A DNA stretch of 64,000 nucleotides from Flavobacteriaceae bacterium PS02293 (GTDB taxonomy: Bacteria; Bacteroidota; Bacteroidia; Flavobacteriales; Weeksellaceae): positions 1-64,000 of the forward strand of contig JASCOV010000012.1 in assembly GCA_029960045.1 (NCBI GenBank), given 5' to 3'. Under the pieces are notes generated by a model, which saw only the letters and a program-made list of their open reading frames with translations, searched no databases and had not been told where the DNA came from. The position numbers and the translations under genes were made by a program. Positions 8,018 through 17,700 of the stretch are shown here, in pieces; the stretch's first letter is position 1; every line of letters starts with the position of its first letter.

Positions 8018-8563
8018 ATGAAAACGGAAATGAAAATTAAAAGCTTGTTTTTTGGATTAACATTAATGACAACAGGTTTTATAAGCGCACAAACAACAAC
8101 TAGTACAACATCTGCAGAAACAACACAAACTGCTACGGTATCCAACCCAACAATTGATGCATTGGTAAAACAAGTTGCTGCAAAACCGGATGATACACAG
8201 GCTTTGGTGACATTGGCAACAGCTTATCAGGATGCAGGCGATTGGAACTCTGCTATCTCAACTTGGAATAAAATTACTGCGATAATTCCAGATTGGGCAC
8301 CAGCCTATTATAGTATCGGATATGCCAACCAATCAGCTAAAAATAATGCAGGTGCAAAAGCAGCTTATGAACAGTATATTGCAAAAGTAAAACCAGCTGA
8401 AGTAGATGCTGCTAAACAAAATCTAGCTTACGCCTATTTCTTCATCGCTTTTCAAGATAAGGATACAGACAAGGAAAAAGCAAAACAATATATCGCAAAA
8501 TCTTTGCAATATGATGGCTCAAACCAAGATGCTCTCAACTTGAGTAAAAGCTTGATGAATTAA
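8018..8563 (+). CDS. secreted TPR protein
   Basis: A 181-residue protein with a cleavable signal peptide (hydrophobic residues 10-23, cleavage near ISAQ). A Thr/Ser-rich linker follows, then two to three tetratricopeptide repeats; DWAPAYYSIGYANQSAKNNA and AKQNLAYAYFFIAFQ are typical A and B helices. TPRs mediate protein-protein contacts, so it is probably a periplasmic scaffold. It is transcribed away from the carotenoid operon with its own promoter region (7806-8017) and a strong terminator after the stop. No partner can be named. Confidence 0.8.
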   Translation: MKTEMKIKSLFFGLTLMTTGFISAQTTTSTTSAETTQTATVSNPTIDALVKQVAAKPDDTQALVTLATAYQDAGDWNSAISTWNKITAIIPDWAPAYYSIGYANQSAKNNAGAKAAYEQYIAKVKPAEVDAAKQNLAYAYFFIAFQDKDTDKEKAKQYIAKSLQYDGSNQDALNLSKSLMN

Positions 8564-8588
8564 ATACACACACACTCTTTAATTATAG

Positions 8589-8617
8589 AAAAAGACGCTT
8601 AATTTAAGCGTCTTTTT
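8589..8617. terminator. bidirectional terminator
   Basis: Stem AAAAAGACGCTT / AAGCGTCTTTTT (8589-8600 and 8606-8617) lies between two convergent genes, with A and T runs serving both strands. Confidence 0.9.
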
Positions 8618-8621
8618 CGTT

Positions 8622-9560
8622 TTAAGAATCTTCGTTTGTATCTTTATTTTGTGGTGGATTTTGATCTTTATTGTTTTTCTTTTTGTAGAAATAGTAACCA
8701 ATTCCGGCAATTAAGAATGCAGGCCAAAAGGGTAGGAGAAAAAGCAAAATACTACCAATGACGTTCCAGCCGGATGAGATGGCATCTACTGATTTCGATC
8801 CGAAACTTTTGTCTTTTTCGTTTTCAGCTGGATGCAATTTGTTACCGTAAAGTGTAATTTCTATATCGCACATTCTTTTTTGATTGTAGTCGTTTCCAAC
8901 AATCTCGACGTTTTTGCTTTTAATAGTTCCAAAATCTGATAATTCTTCAACGAGATAATCAAATTTTTGAAGAGGAACTTTTGCCGTGATGTAATAAGTT
9001 TGGAATTCATCATTACTGAGAAGATTCTCGGTTTTGATGATACCATCATACTTTCTGATCTGGTCTTGAACCAAATATTTTCCGCTTGCAATATCATCTA
9101 CATTGATTTCAATATAACCTTTCTTGATAATTGAAGCAGATTTTGGCGACGAATCTTGTTTGGGCTTATCTCGGTAAACGATTTTGTTAACTGTTTTGAT
9201 GACTGGTTTCGGGATTTCTTTTTTGATTGAGTTCTTGATTGAATCGATATTGGAACTGATTTTTTTATCCTCAATATCTTTCTTGAATTTCTCTACATTT
9301 TCTGAAATAGAATCGATTTTGTTTTTGCTGTTTTCAAATGCTTTCTCTATTTCTTCTTTATTTTTAATTAAATCCTTAGTTTTCAGATTCACTGAATCTA
9401 CAATTGTATTAGCTGTAGAATCAAATTTCTCTACGCTTTCTGAAACGTTATCAACTAATGAATCTGCACTTTTGATTGTGTTGTTGGCTTGTTCTAATTC
9501 TGTTTTTTTACACATCGTCAATGTGCTTAGAATAACTGCGGTCAATATTAATTTTTTCAT
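8622..9560 (-). CDS. DUF4349-like lipoprotein with C-terminal membrane anchor
   Basis: A 312-residue protein. The signal peptide ends in lipobox LTMC with Cys17. Residues about 25-110 are a coiled-coil-like repeat rich in S, D, K and E. Residues about 148-240 match the DUF4349 pattern (GYIEINVDDIASG, YYITAKVPLQKFDYLVEEL, YNQKRMCDIEITLYG). A hydrophobic segment near 265-290 is followed by a basic tail. DUF4349 proteins are envelope proteins of unknown function. It converges with the TPR gene and shares its terminator. Confidence 0.75.
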   Translation of the reverse strand: MKKLILTAVILSTLTMCKKTELEQANNTIKSADSLVDNVSESVEKFDSTANTIVDSVNLKTKDLIKNKEEIEKAFENSKNKIDSISENVEKFKKDIEDKKISSNIDSIKNSIKKEIPKPVIKTVNKIVYRDKPKQDSSPKSASIIKKGYIEINVDDIASGKYLVQDQIRKYDGIIKTENLLSNDEFQTYYITAKVPLQKFDYLVEELSDFGTIKSKNVEIVGNDYNQKRMCDIEITLYGNKLHPAENEKDKSFGSKSVDAISSGWNVIGSILLFLLPFWPAFLIAGIGYYFYKKKNNKDQNPPQNKDTNEDS

Positions 9561-9756
9561 TTTGGATAATTTTATGATGTAAAACTACCAAGGCTGTGAA
9601 AAATTAATTTGTAAATGAAATGGATTGTTCTTGTAAGGTTTTAATTAATTGGAAATTAAATGGTTGTAATTATTTTACAAAGGATTTACAAGAGATGGAA
9701 AAGGTAAATCATCCTGGTTTTGGATATATTCTTTATGTAAGTATTTATAGTTTGAA

Positions 9757-10221
9757 TTATTTTTCTAATCTTCTTGTATACATTTGATTAAAATAATTAT
9801 CAAGTCCTTCTAATATTTGTTTGGCAGAAGATGGATAACAATGCTGCATTCTATTCAAATAAAATTTATCTACTATATCATTTTCAGAAATAATAACCTC
9901 AAACGGCCCCAAATAATCACAATTATTAACCTTATTTATCTCATTTTCCATTTGTTTCCATTTAGTAATCTTTGTTTCGATAAGTCTAGTAAAAAGAGGA
10001 TTGCTTTTTAATTCTGTGATTCTATCAATTTTAAAGACTTTTTTTTCATTATCAAAGCAAGTATCTATTTGAACTGTATTACCAATTATTTTAAAAGCCT
10101 TATATCCACACTTACCGAATCCAGGACTAATAACAGTTATTGATTTTTCATATACTGCTTTTTTTTGTCCAAAAGTCAATCCAGAAATAAAAATAAGTCC
10201 AATTAAAATTTTTTGTTTCAT
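9757..10221 (-). CDS. hypothetical secreted protein
   Basis: A 154-residue protein with a clear N-terminal signal peptide (ILIGLIFISGLTFGQ, cleavage near residue 18). The mature part has four cysteines (GFGKCGYK, DTCFDN, NNCDYLG, QHCYPS) that could form two periplasmic disulfides. No family is recognised. It stands alone between DUF4349 and prfC, with about 195 bases of featureless AT-rich DNA on its downstream side. Confidence 0.6.
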   Translation of the reverse strand: MKQKILIGLIFISGLTFGQKKAVYEKSITVISPGFGKCGYKAFKIIGNTVQIDTCFDNEKKVFKIDRITELKSNPLFTRLIETKITKWKQMENEINKVNNCDYLGPFEVIISENDIVDKFYLNRMQHCYPSSAKQILEGLDNYFNQMYTRRLEK

Positions 10222-10301
10222 TTCTATTTTTTTTAAAATTTATGAATTTTATTTCTTTAATATTCAAATATATAATTATTTAATAAGTAATTTTTCTTAA
10301 T

Positions 10302-10327
10302 AAAAAAGCCCCAAATAATTGAGGCTT
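10302..10327 (-). terminator. prfC terminator
   Basis: Stem of nine pairs between 10306-10314 and 10319-10327, with one G.U pair when read as minus-strand RNA, followed on that strand by a T run. It lies ten bases past the prfC stop. Confidence 0.85.
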
Positions 10328-10336
10328 AAATTTTTA

Positions 10337-11935
10337 TTAATCAACAGCTGTCGCAAACTCACTGATAAAATGCAACTTTACATTAGGAAACTTCTCCTGC
10401 GTCATCACAATTGTGAAAGATGAATCTGCCAGGAAAACCAATTGGTCATATTTATCTCTAGCCAAGAATCTCTGTTTCAATCTTGCAAATTCTTGGAATT
10501 CCTCAGACCTTTCGTCCGCCTCCACCCAACAAGCTTTGTGGATTCCAATTGGTTCGTAGGTACATTTTGCGCCATATTCGTGCTCCAAACGGTATTGGAT
10601 AACTTCGTACTGTAACGCTCCAACTGTTCCGATAATCTTTCTATTGTTCATTGTTAATGTGAAAAGCTGAGCAACACCTTCGTCCATCAATTGGTCGATT
10701 CCTTTAGCTAACTGTTTCGCTTTCAGTGGATCATCATTATTGATATAACGGAAATGCTCCGGAGAAAAGTTCGGAATTCCTTTGAAACTGATCTTTTCGC
10801 CAGCCGTCAAAGTATCACCAATTCTGAAATTTCCGGTGTCGTGAAGTCCCACGATGTCGCCTGGGAAACTCTCGTCTACAACTTCTTTTTTATCCGCAAA
10901 GAACGCGTTGGGAGAGGAGAACTTCATTTTTTTGCCTTCTCTTACAAGCAGGTAATTTTCATTTCTTTTGAAAGTTCCGGAAACGATCTTCACAAACGCC
11001 AAACGGTCTCTGTGTTTCGGGTCCATATTCGCGTGGATTTTGAAAACAAATCCAGTGAAGTTTTTCTCTTCCGGTTTTACAACTCTTGTCGAACTTTCCT
11101 TTGGCTGAGGCTTCGGCGCAATCTCGATAAAAGCGTCCAGCAATTCTCTAACTCCAAAATTATTCAATGCAGAACCGAAGAAAACCGGTTGCAGATCGCC
11201 GTTCATATAATCGTCTCGGTCAAATTCCGGATAGACAGATTCCACCAATTCCAATTCCTCACGAAGCGTCGCCGCCGCTTTTGCACCAACCAATTCATCG
11301 ATTTTAGAGTCATTAATATCATCAAATTTTATCGCCTCACCAACTTTCTGTTTTTTCTCTTCCAAAAACAATTGGATATTCTTTTCCCAAATATTATAAA
11401 TCCCCTGAAAATCCGCACCCATACCAATTGGCAGAGAAAGTGGCGTCACGCGAAGACCCAATTTCTGTTCCACTTCATCCAGCAGATCAAAGGCATCTTT
11501 ACCTTCACGGTCCAGTTTATTGATGAAAACCAACATCGGAATATTCCGCATTCTACAAACCTGAACCAACTTTTCCGTCTGTTCCTCAACTCCTTTTGCA
11601 ACGTCGATCACGACGATTACGGAATCAACGGCCGTCAAAGTTCTGTAAGTATCTTCAGCAAAATCCTTGTGACCTGGCGTATCCAAGATATTGATTTTGT
11701 GACCTTTGTATTCAAAAGCCAAAACCGAGGTCGCTACGGAAATTCCTCTCTGGCGCTCAATCTCCATAAAATCGGAGGTTGCTCCTTTTTTGATTTTGTT
11801 GGATTTTACCGCGCCCGCTTCCTGGATTGCTCCTCCAAAAAGAAGAAGTTTCTCTGTAAGCGTCGTTTTTCCCGCATCTGGGTGAGATATAATTCCGAAA
11901 GTTTTCCTTCTGCTGATTTCTTGTTCTAAAGACAT
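10337..11935 (-). CDS. prfC: peptide chain release factor 3
   Basis: A 532-residue translational GTPase. The P-loop SHPDAGKTTLTEKLLL, switch II DTPGHKDFAEDTYR and NKLD motif are all present, with the RF3-specific FMEIERQRGISV effector region. RF3 uses GTP to recycle RF1/RF2 after peptide release. The frame is open for 47 further codons upstream (to 12076), but family alignment and the MSLEQEISRRKTFGIISH N-terminus place the start at 11935. An antisense frame of 391 codons inside it is a shadow. It is single-gene, with its own terminator. Confidence 0.95.
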   Translation of the reverse strand: MSLEQEISRRKTFGIISHPDAGKTTLTEKLLLFGGAIQEAGAVKSNKIKKGATSDFMEIERQRGISVATSVLAFEYKGHKINILDTPGHKDFAEDTYRTLTAVDSVIVVIDVAKGVEEQTEKLVQVCRMRNIPMLVFINKLDREGKDAFDLLDEVEQKLGLRVTPLSLPIGMGADFQGIYNIWEKNIQLFLEEKKQKVGEAIKFDDINDSKIDELVGAKAAATLREELELVESVYPEFDRDDYMNGDLQPVFFGSALNNFGVRELLDAFIEIAPKPQPKESSTRVVKPEEKNFTGFVFKIHANMDPKHRDRLAFVKIVSGTFKRNENYLLVREGKKMKFSSPNAFFADKKEVVDESFPGDIVGLHDTGNFRIGDTLTAGEKISFKGIPNFSPEHFRYINNDDPLKAKQLAKGIDQLMDEGVAQLFTLTMNNRKIIGTVGALQYEVIQYRLEHEYGAKCTYEPIGIHKACWVEADERSEEFQEFARLKQRFLARDKYDQLVFLADSSFTIVMTQEKFPNVKLHFISEFATAVD

Positions 11936-12185
11936 AATAAAATTTGAGATTGCAAAAATCGTGTTTTTTATCGAATTCTGAAAATCGAGTTTTTTAATTA
12001 AGTATATTAATAATTTGGGAAGTTTTTCCAGTTTTTGATTTCTGCGATTTAAATTGGTATTCTTACATCTATTCAAATAAAATAGTAATAAGCGTACTGC
12101 AAGTAACTCTCAATTCTAATATTAATTATTATGAAATATATTTTACAAATCTATTTTCCCAATTTCTTTTATCTGTAAAACGTTA

Positions 12186-12227
12186 ATTAAGTTTTTTTTA
12201 AGTCTCATTTAAGTCCGTTTTAATGTC
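12186..12227. promoter_or_regulatory. four direct repeats at 11-bp spacing upstream of efflux operon
   Basis: ATTAAGTT (12186), TTTAAGTC (12197), TTTAAGTC (12208) and TTTAATGTC (12219) recur every 11 bases, one DNA helical turn, 36-77 bases before the tolC-type start. Such phasing is typical of OmpR-family response-regulator sites. Their role in metal-responsive control of the operon is inferred. Confidence 0.5.
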
Positions 12228-12262
12228 GGTAAAGCATTTTTGCAAAACCAAAACGAGATAAA

Positions 12263-13510
12263 ATGAATAAAATAACAACGCTGGTGTTATCCGTTTCGGC
12301 ATTTGTCTGTCTATCCGGACAGCAGCAGATGTCTCTTCAGGATTGCGAATTAGCATTTCAAAAAAACAATCTTCAGCTTCTTGCGGCACAATATAATATT
12401 AGTATGGCAGACGCCGATATTATTCAGGCAAAGATTTGGGAACTTCCTCAGATTAGCGGTTACGTGAATGCTGTTAATCCTCAAGATAAAAGAGTTTTTG
12501 ATGTTGGAAGAGCAAAAGGTGCAGAAATTACACAACTCATTTATCTGGGCGGAAAGAAGAAAAACGAAATCCAGTTTGCAAAGTCCAATAAAGAGCTTTC
12601 TCAATTACAATTCAATCAGTTGCTGGTCGATCTCAGATCTCAACTTCGGGAGACTTATTATAACCTTATTTACGAACAGAAAAAGCAGATAAGCATCGAA
12701 GGTCAGCTGAAATATATGAATGAGCTTTTGGCTGCCTATAAAGTCCAGACGGATAAAGGAAATATATCTCTTAAAGATTTCGTAAGACTTCAAAGCATTG
12801 TCATTCAACTGAATAATGATAAAATAGAGATTAATAATAATATTCTTGTATTCCAGCAAAATATGAAAGTTTTGACAGGAAGTTCAGAAAAAATATCTCC
12901 CAATTTATCAAAACCAGAAGAAAACGAAATTCTAATTTCTCAGCCTTTCGGAGATTTGGAAATTCTTCAGGAAAAGGCTTTACAGAACAATGCAGATTAT
13001 CTTTATAATCTAAAATTGATTGACAACAGTAAGCTTTTCGCACAATGGCAAAAATCACTAAATACGCCAGATCTAAATTTGGGAGCTGAGTATGACCAAG
13101 CTTCCGGAACTTTCAATAATGAAGTCAATCTAAAGATCGGAATCCCGATTCCACTTTGGAAAGTGAACAGAGGGAATGTCGAAAAAGCAAAATATGCTAT
13201 CCAGCAAAACGAGAAAAATTCCGAGTATCAAAAACTCAATCTCGAAACACAGGTAGAATCAGCATACCAAACCTGGAAAAATCAATACGATCAATATTTT
13301 GAATTAAAACCTGTTGATGTCGAAAATCTTGACACTGTATATAATGGAATTATGAAAAACTTCCGAAGCGGAAATGTCAGTCTTATAGATTTTACAGACT
13401 TTATGGAAAGCTACAGACAAACCGTTTTACAGATCTACGAAATGAAAAAACAGATTATGATCTCCGCAGAACAGCTCAATCAATTAGTACAAACCAAAAT
13501 CTTTTATTAA
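12263..13510 (+). CDS. TolC/CzcC-family outer membrane efflux protein
   Basis: A 415-residue protein with a signal peptide (cleavage near LSGQ, residue 20) and the alternating long helices of the TolC/OEP family. A duplicated OEP half is visible, with internal NLGAEYDQASG and IPIPLWKVNRGNVEKAK segments. It should form the outer membrane channel of a tripartite RND pump with the adaptor and permease that follow. Its TAA stop overlaps the adaptor ATG by one base. Context with a CusA/CzcA-type permease suggests divalent or monovalent metal export. The metal cannot be told from this gene. Confidence 0.9.
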   Translation: MNKITTLVLSVSAFVCLSGQQQMSLQDCELAFQKNNLQLLAAQYNISMADADIIQAKIWELPQISGYVNAVNPQDKRVFDVGRAKGAEITQLIYLGGKKKNEIQFAKSNKELSQLQFNQLLVDLRSQLRETYYNLIYEQKKQISIEGQLKYMNELLAAYKVQTDKGNISLKDFVRLQSIVIQLNNDKIEINNNILVFQQNMKVLTGSSEKISPNLSKPEENEILISQPFGDLEILQEKALQNNADYLYNLKLIDNSKLFAQWQKSLNTPDLNLGAEYDQASGTFNNEVNLKIGIPIPLWKVNRGNVEKAKYAIQQNEKNSEYQKLNLETQVESAYQTWKNQYDQYFELKPVDVENLDTVYNGIMKNFRSGNVSLIDFTDFMESYRQTVLQIYEMKKQIMISAEQLNQLVQTKIFY

Positions 13511-14592
13511 TGCAAAAAATTATTATTCCAATTATCCTCGCAATCAGTTTGGTTTCCTGTTCCAAAAAGGAAGAAACCGTGAAGGAAGAAACGAAAGGTT
13601 TTGAGTTGAGCCAAACGATGCTGAAATCTACAACTTTTGCAAAAGTGGAAAAGAAATTCATTGAAGACGAATATAGTTTTTACGGAAAAATATCGGCAGA
13701 CAAAAATACTTATATAGATATTTTTCCTCTGGTTGGTGGTAACGTTCTCAGTGTGAATGTAGAATTAGGAGATTATGTGCACAAAGGTCAGGTTTTGGCG
13801 ACCATTAGAAGTACAGAGTTGGCAGAAGTTCAGAAAGATGTCAGCGATGCTAAAACAGATCTTGTTGTTGCGGAAAACAATCTTCGAGTGGCAAAAGAAA
13901 TGTACGCTGGAAAACTGAATACAGAAAAAGATATTCTGGAAGCCCAGAGTGAGGTCCAAAAAGCCAAAGATGCGCTCCACAGATCCAATTCCGTAAGTAC
14001 AGTTTATAATGTTAAAAAAGGCAATATCTACAGCGTAATTGCGCCAATCAATGGCTATATCGTTCATAAGGACATCAATAAAGATATGGAACTGAGAAGC
14101 GACAGAAGCGAAAATATCTTCGATGTTGCTAATACCAAAAACGTTTGGGCAATAATGAACGTCAACGAAGCTGATATTGATAAAATCAATCTTGGAATGA
14201 AGGCGCAGGTTTCCACATTATCTTATCCTGATAAAGTCTTTTTTGGTAAGATTGATAAGATCTTCAAAATCATCGATCCGGATACCAATTCTATGCAGGC
14301 CAGAGTAGTTCTGGACAATACACAAGGTTTATTAATTCCGGAAAGTAAAGCGACTATCAAAGTTTCTTCTTCAGAAAATGAAACGGCTCTGGCAATACCT
14401 TCCAGCTCAGTAATTTTCGATGATAACCGATATTTCGTGGTAGTTTATAAGTCACAAACTGATATTAAAGTCAAGGAAATCAAAATTCTTAAGCAAAATT
14501 CTCAAAATACTTATGTAACCAGCGGACTTGCAGAAGGAGAAACTATCGTGACCAACAATCAATTATTGATTTACCGATCTTTGAATAATTAA
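13510..14592 (+). CDS. RND efflux periplasmic adaptor lipoprotein (CusB/CzcB-type)
   Basis: A 360-residue membrane-fusion protein. Lipobox LVSC places the acylated cysteine at residue 17. A lipoyl/barrel-sandwich half (GGNVLSVNVELGDYVHKGQ), a helical hairpin around residues 110-150, the second lipoyl half (YSVIAPINGYIVHKDINKDM), then beta-barrel and membrane-proximal domains follow in the usual order. It joins the TolC-type channel to the inner-membrane pump. Start overlaps the upstream stop. No His-rich metal-binding extension is visible at the N-terminus, unlike some CusB/CzcB proteins. Confidence 0.9.
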   Translation: MQKIIIPIILAISLVSCSKKEETVKEETKGFELSQTMLKSTTFAKVEKKFIEDEYSFYGKISADKNTYIDIFPLVGGNVLSVNVELGDYVHKGQVLATIRSTELAEVQKDVSDAKTDLVVAENNLRVAKEMYAGKLNTEKDILEAQSEVQKAKDALHRSNSVSTVYNVKKGNIYSVIAPINGYIVHKDINKDMELRSDRSENIFDVANTKNVWAIMNVNEADIDKINLGMKAQVSTLSYPDKVFFGKIDKIFKIIDPDTNSMQARVVLDNTQGLLIPESKATIKVSSSENETALAIPSSSVIFDDNRYFVVVYKSQTDIKVKEIKILKQNSQNTYVTSGLAEGETIVTNNQLLIYRSLNN

Positions 14593-14611
14593 TATTTAAA
14601 GCTTTTCTAAT

Positions 14612-14723
14612 AAACCATCGGGTTTAATATCAGTAGCCGTAGGTCCAACCTATGGATAAGAATCAACATATCATAAAGAATCCGAAGGATTCAATTTTAA
14701 TAACCACAGTTTAACCTGTGATT
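14612..14723. repeat. cluster of four small hairpins between adaptor and pump genes
   Basis: Four consecutive palindromes fill the 142-base gap. They are AAACC-N4-GGTTT (14612-14625), CCGTAGGT-CCA-ACCTATGG (14637-14655), GAATCC-GAA-GGATTC (14678-14692) and AACCACAG-N6-CTGTGATT (14702-14723, one mismatch). The arrangement resembles REP-like interspersed clusters of Bacteroidota. It could alternatively act as a polarity or stability element in the mRNA. Confidence 0.55.
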
Positions 14724-14734
14724 AAATATAAAAT

Positions 14735-17700
14735 ATGAACAAATTCATAAAATGTATCATAGGATTTTCCCTTAAAAATAAAGCTTTCACATTCATTTGG
14801 GTAGCGATTCTTGCCGTCGCAGGATTCATCAGTTTCAAGAATATGCCGATTGAAGCTTTCCCGGATGTTACAAATACACAGATTGTCATCATCACACAAT
14901 GGAACGGACGAAGTGCAGAAGAAGTAGAACGTTTTGTAACAACTCCCATCGAGTTGGCAATGAGTCCTGTTCAGAAAAAGACAAGCGTCCGAAGTACAAC
15001 GATGTTCGGACTTTCCATTGTTAAGATTCTTTTTGAAGACGGTGTAGATGATATTTTCGCAAGGAATATGGTCAATAATCAGCTGAGAACGGTCAGTTTA
15101 CCAGACGAAATAGATCCCGAAGTTCAGCCACCTTACGGACCAACTGGCGAAATTTTCAGATATACGCTTGAAAGCAAAGACAGGGATTCAAGAGATCTTT
15201 TGACGATCCAGAATTGGGTAATCGACAGAGCATTGAGAAGTGTTCCCGGTGTGGCAGATATTAATGTTTTTGGCGGTCAGGATAAGGTTTTTGAATTGAG
15301 TATCGATCCAAGAAAATTAGATAAGTATAACCTGACACCTTCCGAAGTTCTGGAAGCTGTAACTAATAGCAACCTGAATGTAGGTGGTGATGTTATTGAG
15401 AAAAGTGGTCAGGCTTATGTGGTTCGTGGAATTGGTTTGGTGAAATCAATTGCGGATATAGAAAACATTACAGTTCATAATGACAGCGGAAATCCAATCC
15501 TTGTAAAGTATGTAGCTGATGTTCACGAAGGTTCTATGCCGAGAGTTGGTCAAGCTTCTCTCAATAACGAAAATGACACGGTTGAAGGAATCGTCGTAAT
15601 GCGAAAAGGCGAAAATGCTCAGGAAGTTCTGAAACTGGTCAAAGCTAAAATTGATGAACTTAATACCAAAATCCTTCCGAAGGATGTCAAAATGAGAACT
15701 TTCTATGACCGCCAAAACCTGATGGATTTTACAACCAATACTGTAATGCATAACCTTTTAGAAGGTATCATATTAGTAACGGTCATTGTATTGATTTTTA
15801 TGGCAGATTGGCGAACGACTTTGATTGTTTCCATCATCATTCCATTATCATTATTATTTGCTTTTTTCTGTCTCAAGATGGCTGGGATGAGTGCTAATCT
15901 ATTATCATTAGGCGCCGTAGATTTCGGAATCATCATTGACGGTGCGGTCGTGATGGTCGAAGGATTATTTGTAATGCTCGACCACAAAGCTAAGAAATAT
16001 GGAATGGAACGCTTCAATAAAATGGCAAAAGCTGGTTGGATCAAACAAACAGGAACAGGACTCGGAAAAGCGATTTTCTTTTCTAAATTAATTATCATCA
16101 CCTCACTTTTACCCATCTTCTCTTTCCAAAAAGTGGAAGGAAAAATGTTCTCTCCTCTGGCATTCACATTAGGTTTTGCATTGTTGGGCGCATTAATATT
16201 CACACTGACTTTAGTTCCCGTGATGTCGCATTTATTATTAAAGAAAAATGTGAAGGAAAGACACAACCCATTCGTGGAATTCTGGGATAAATACGTGATG
16301 AAAGGTTTGAAGTTCACTTTCAGATACAAGAAGATTAGTTTAATCGTGGCGACTTCGGTTTTGGCAATTACCTTGTTTTCAGCAAAATTCTTAGGAACCG
16401 AATTCCTTCCACAATTGAATGAAGGCTCACTTTGGATCACTGCGGAAATGCCGATGAGTTCGTCCTTGGACAAATCTTTGGTCACAGCCAACGAACTTAA
16501 AAAAGACATTATGAGTTTCCCTGAAGTGACGGATGTTCTGGCGCAAACGGGTAGAAGTAATGATGGAACCGACCCGAACGGTTTTGGATTTGTACAGTTC
16601 GCCGTCAGTCTTCAACCAAAAGAAGATTGGAAACGCAAGATCACTTATGACGAATTGATCGAGCAAATTGATAAAAAACTGAAGAACTATCAGGGAATTA
16701 CATTTAACTATTCTCAACCGATTTCTGATAACGTTGCAGAAGCGGTCGCAGGGTTCAAAGCAGAAAATGGGATTAAAATCTATGGTGACAATCTTCATAC
16801 TTTGGACAGATTGGCTGACGAGGTTCTGGCGTCTATCAAAGATGTGGATGGTGTGAAGGAGCCAGGGATTATCAAGAATATTGGTCAGCCGGAGATTAGT
16901 GTTGTTTTGGATCGTAGTAAAATGGCGGCGTATGGTGTATTGCCAGCTGATGCGCAAGCCGTTCTGGAAATGGCTTTTGGTGGAAAGACAGGTTCAGAGA
17001 TGTTTGATGGGGAGAGAAAATTCCCAATCAGACTACGTTATGCTCAAGAATACAGAAAGAATGAAGAAGATATTGCTTCTCTGATGGTTCCGACTCAGGA
17101 TGGTGCGAAGATTCCGTTGAAGGAAATCAGTACGATTGAGAAAGAAAATGGTGCTGCGTTTATTTACCGAGACGATATCAAACGTTACATCGGGGTTAAG
17201 TTTTCTATCCGAGACAGAGATTTGGGTGGAACTATTGCCGATGCTCAGAAGAAAGTTGAAAAAATAAAATTACCTGATGGTTATTCAATTGGTTGGACAG
17301 GACAGTTTGAAAATCAGCAGAGAGCAACACAACGATTGGCTCAGGTTGTTCCGATCAGTATCATTGGGATTTTCTTTCTGTTGTTTATTTTGTTTGGAAA
17401 TATGAAAGATTCACTTCTGGTTTTGGCTAATGTTCCTTTTGCTTTGATTGGTGCTATCATCGCACTTCATTTAACGCATATGAATTTCGGGATTTCCGCC
17501 GGAGTTGGGATGATTGCATTGATTGGGATTTGTATTCAGAATGGTGTGATCTTGATTTCGGAGTTTCATCAGAATGTCAAGAATGGTTTGTCATTGGATT
17601 TATCAATAATGGAAGGGGTAAAAGTAAGAACCCGACCGGTTGTGATGACGGCTTTGATGGCTTCGATTGGTTTACTTCCGGCTGCACTTTCTACAGGAAT

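Noticed and set aside
10754..11929. 391-codon plus-strand open frame opposite prfC
   Set aside because: It lies fully inside the well-conserved prfC gene, its translation has no domain and is rich in F, R and S as antisense shadows are, and no promoter or start context supports it.
15703..16509. 268-codon minus-strand open frame inside the CusA/CzcA-type gene
   Set aside because: Antisense shadow of a conserved permease; no recognisable protein features beyond complement-derived composition.
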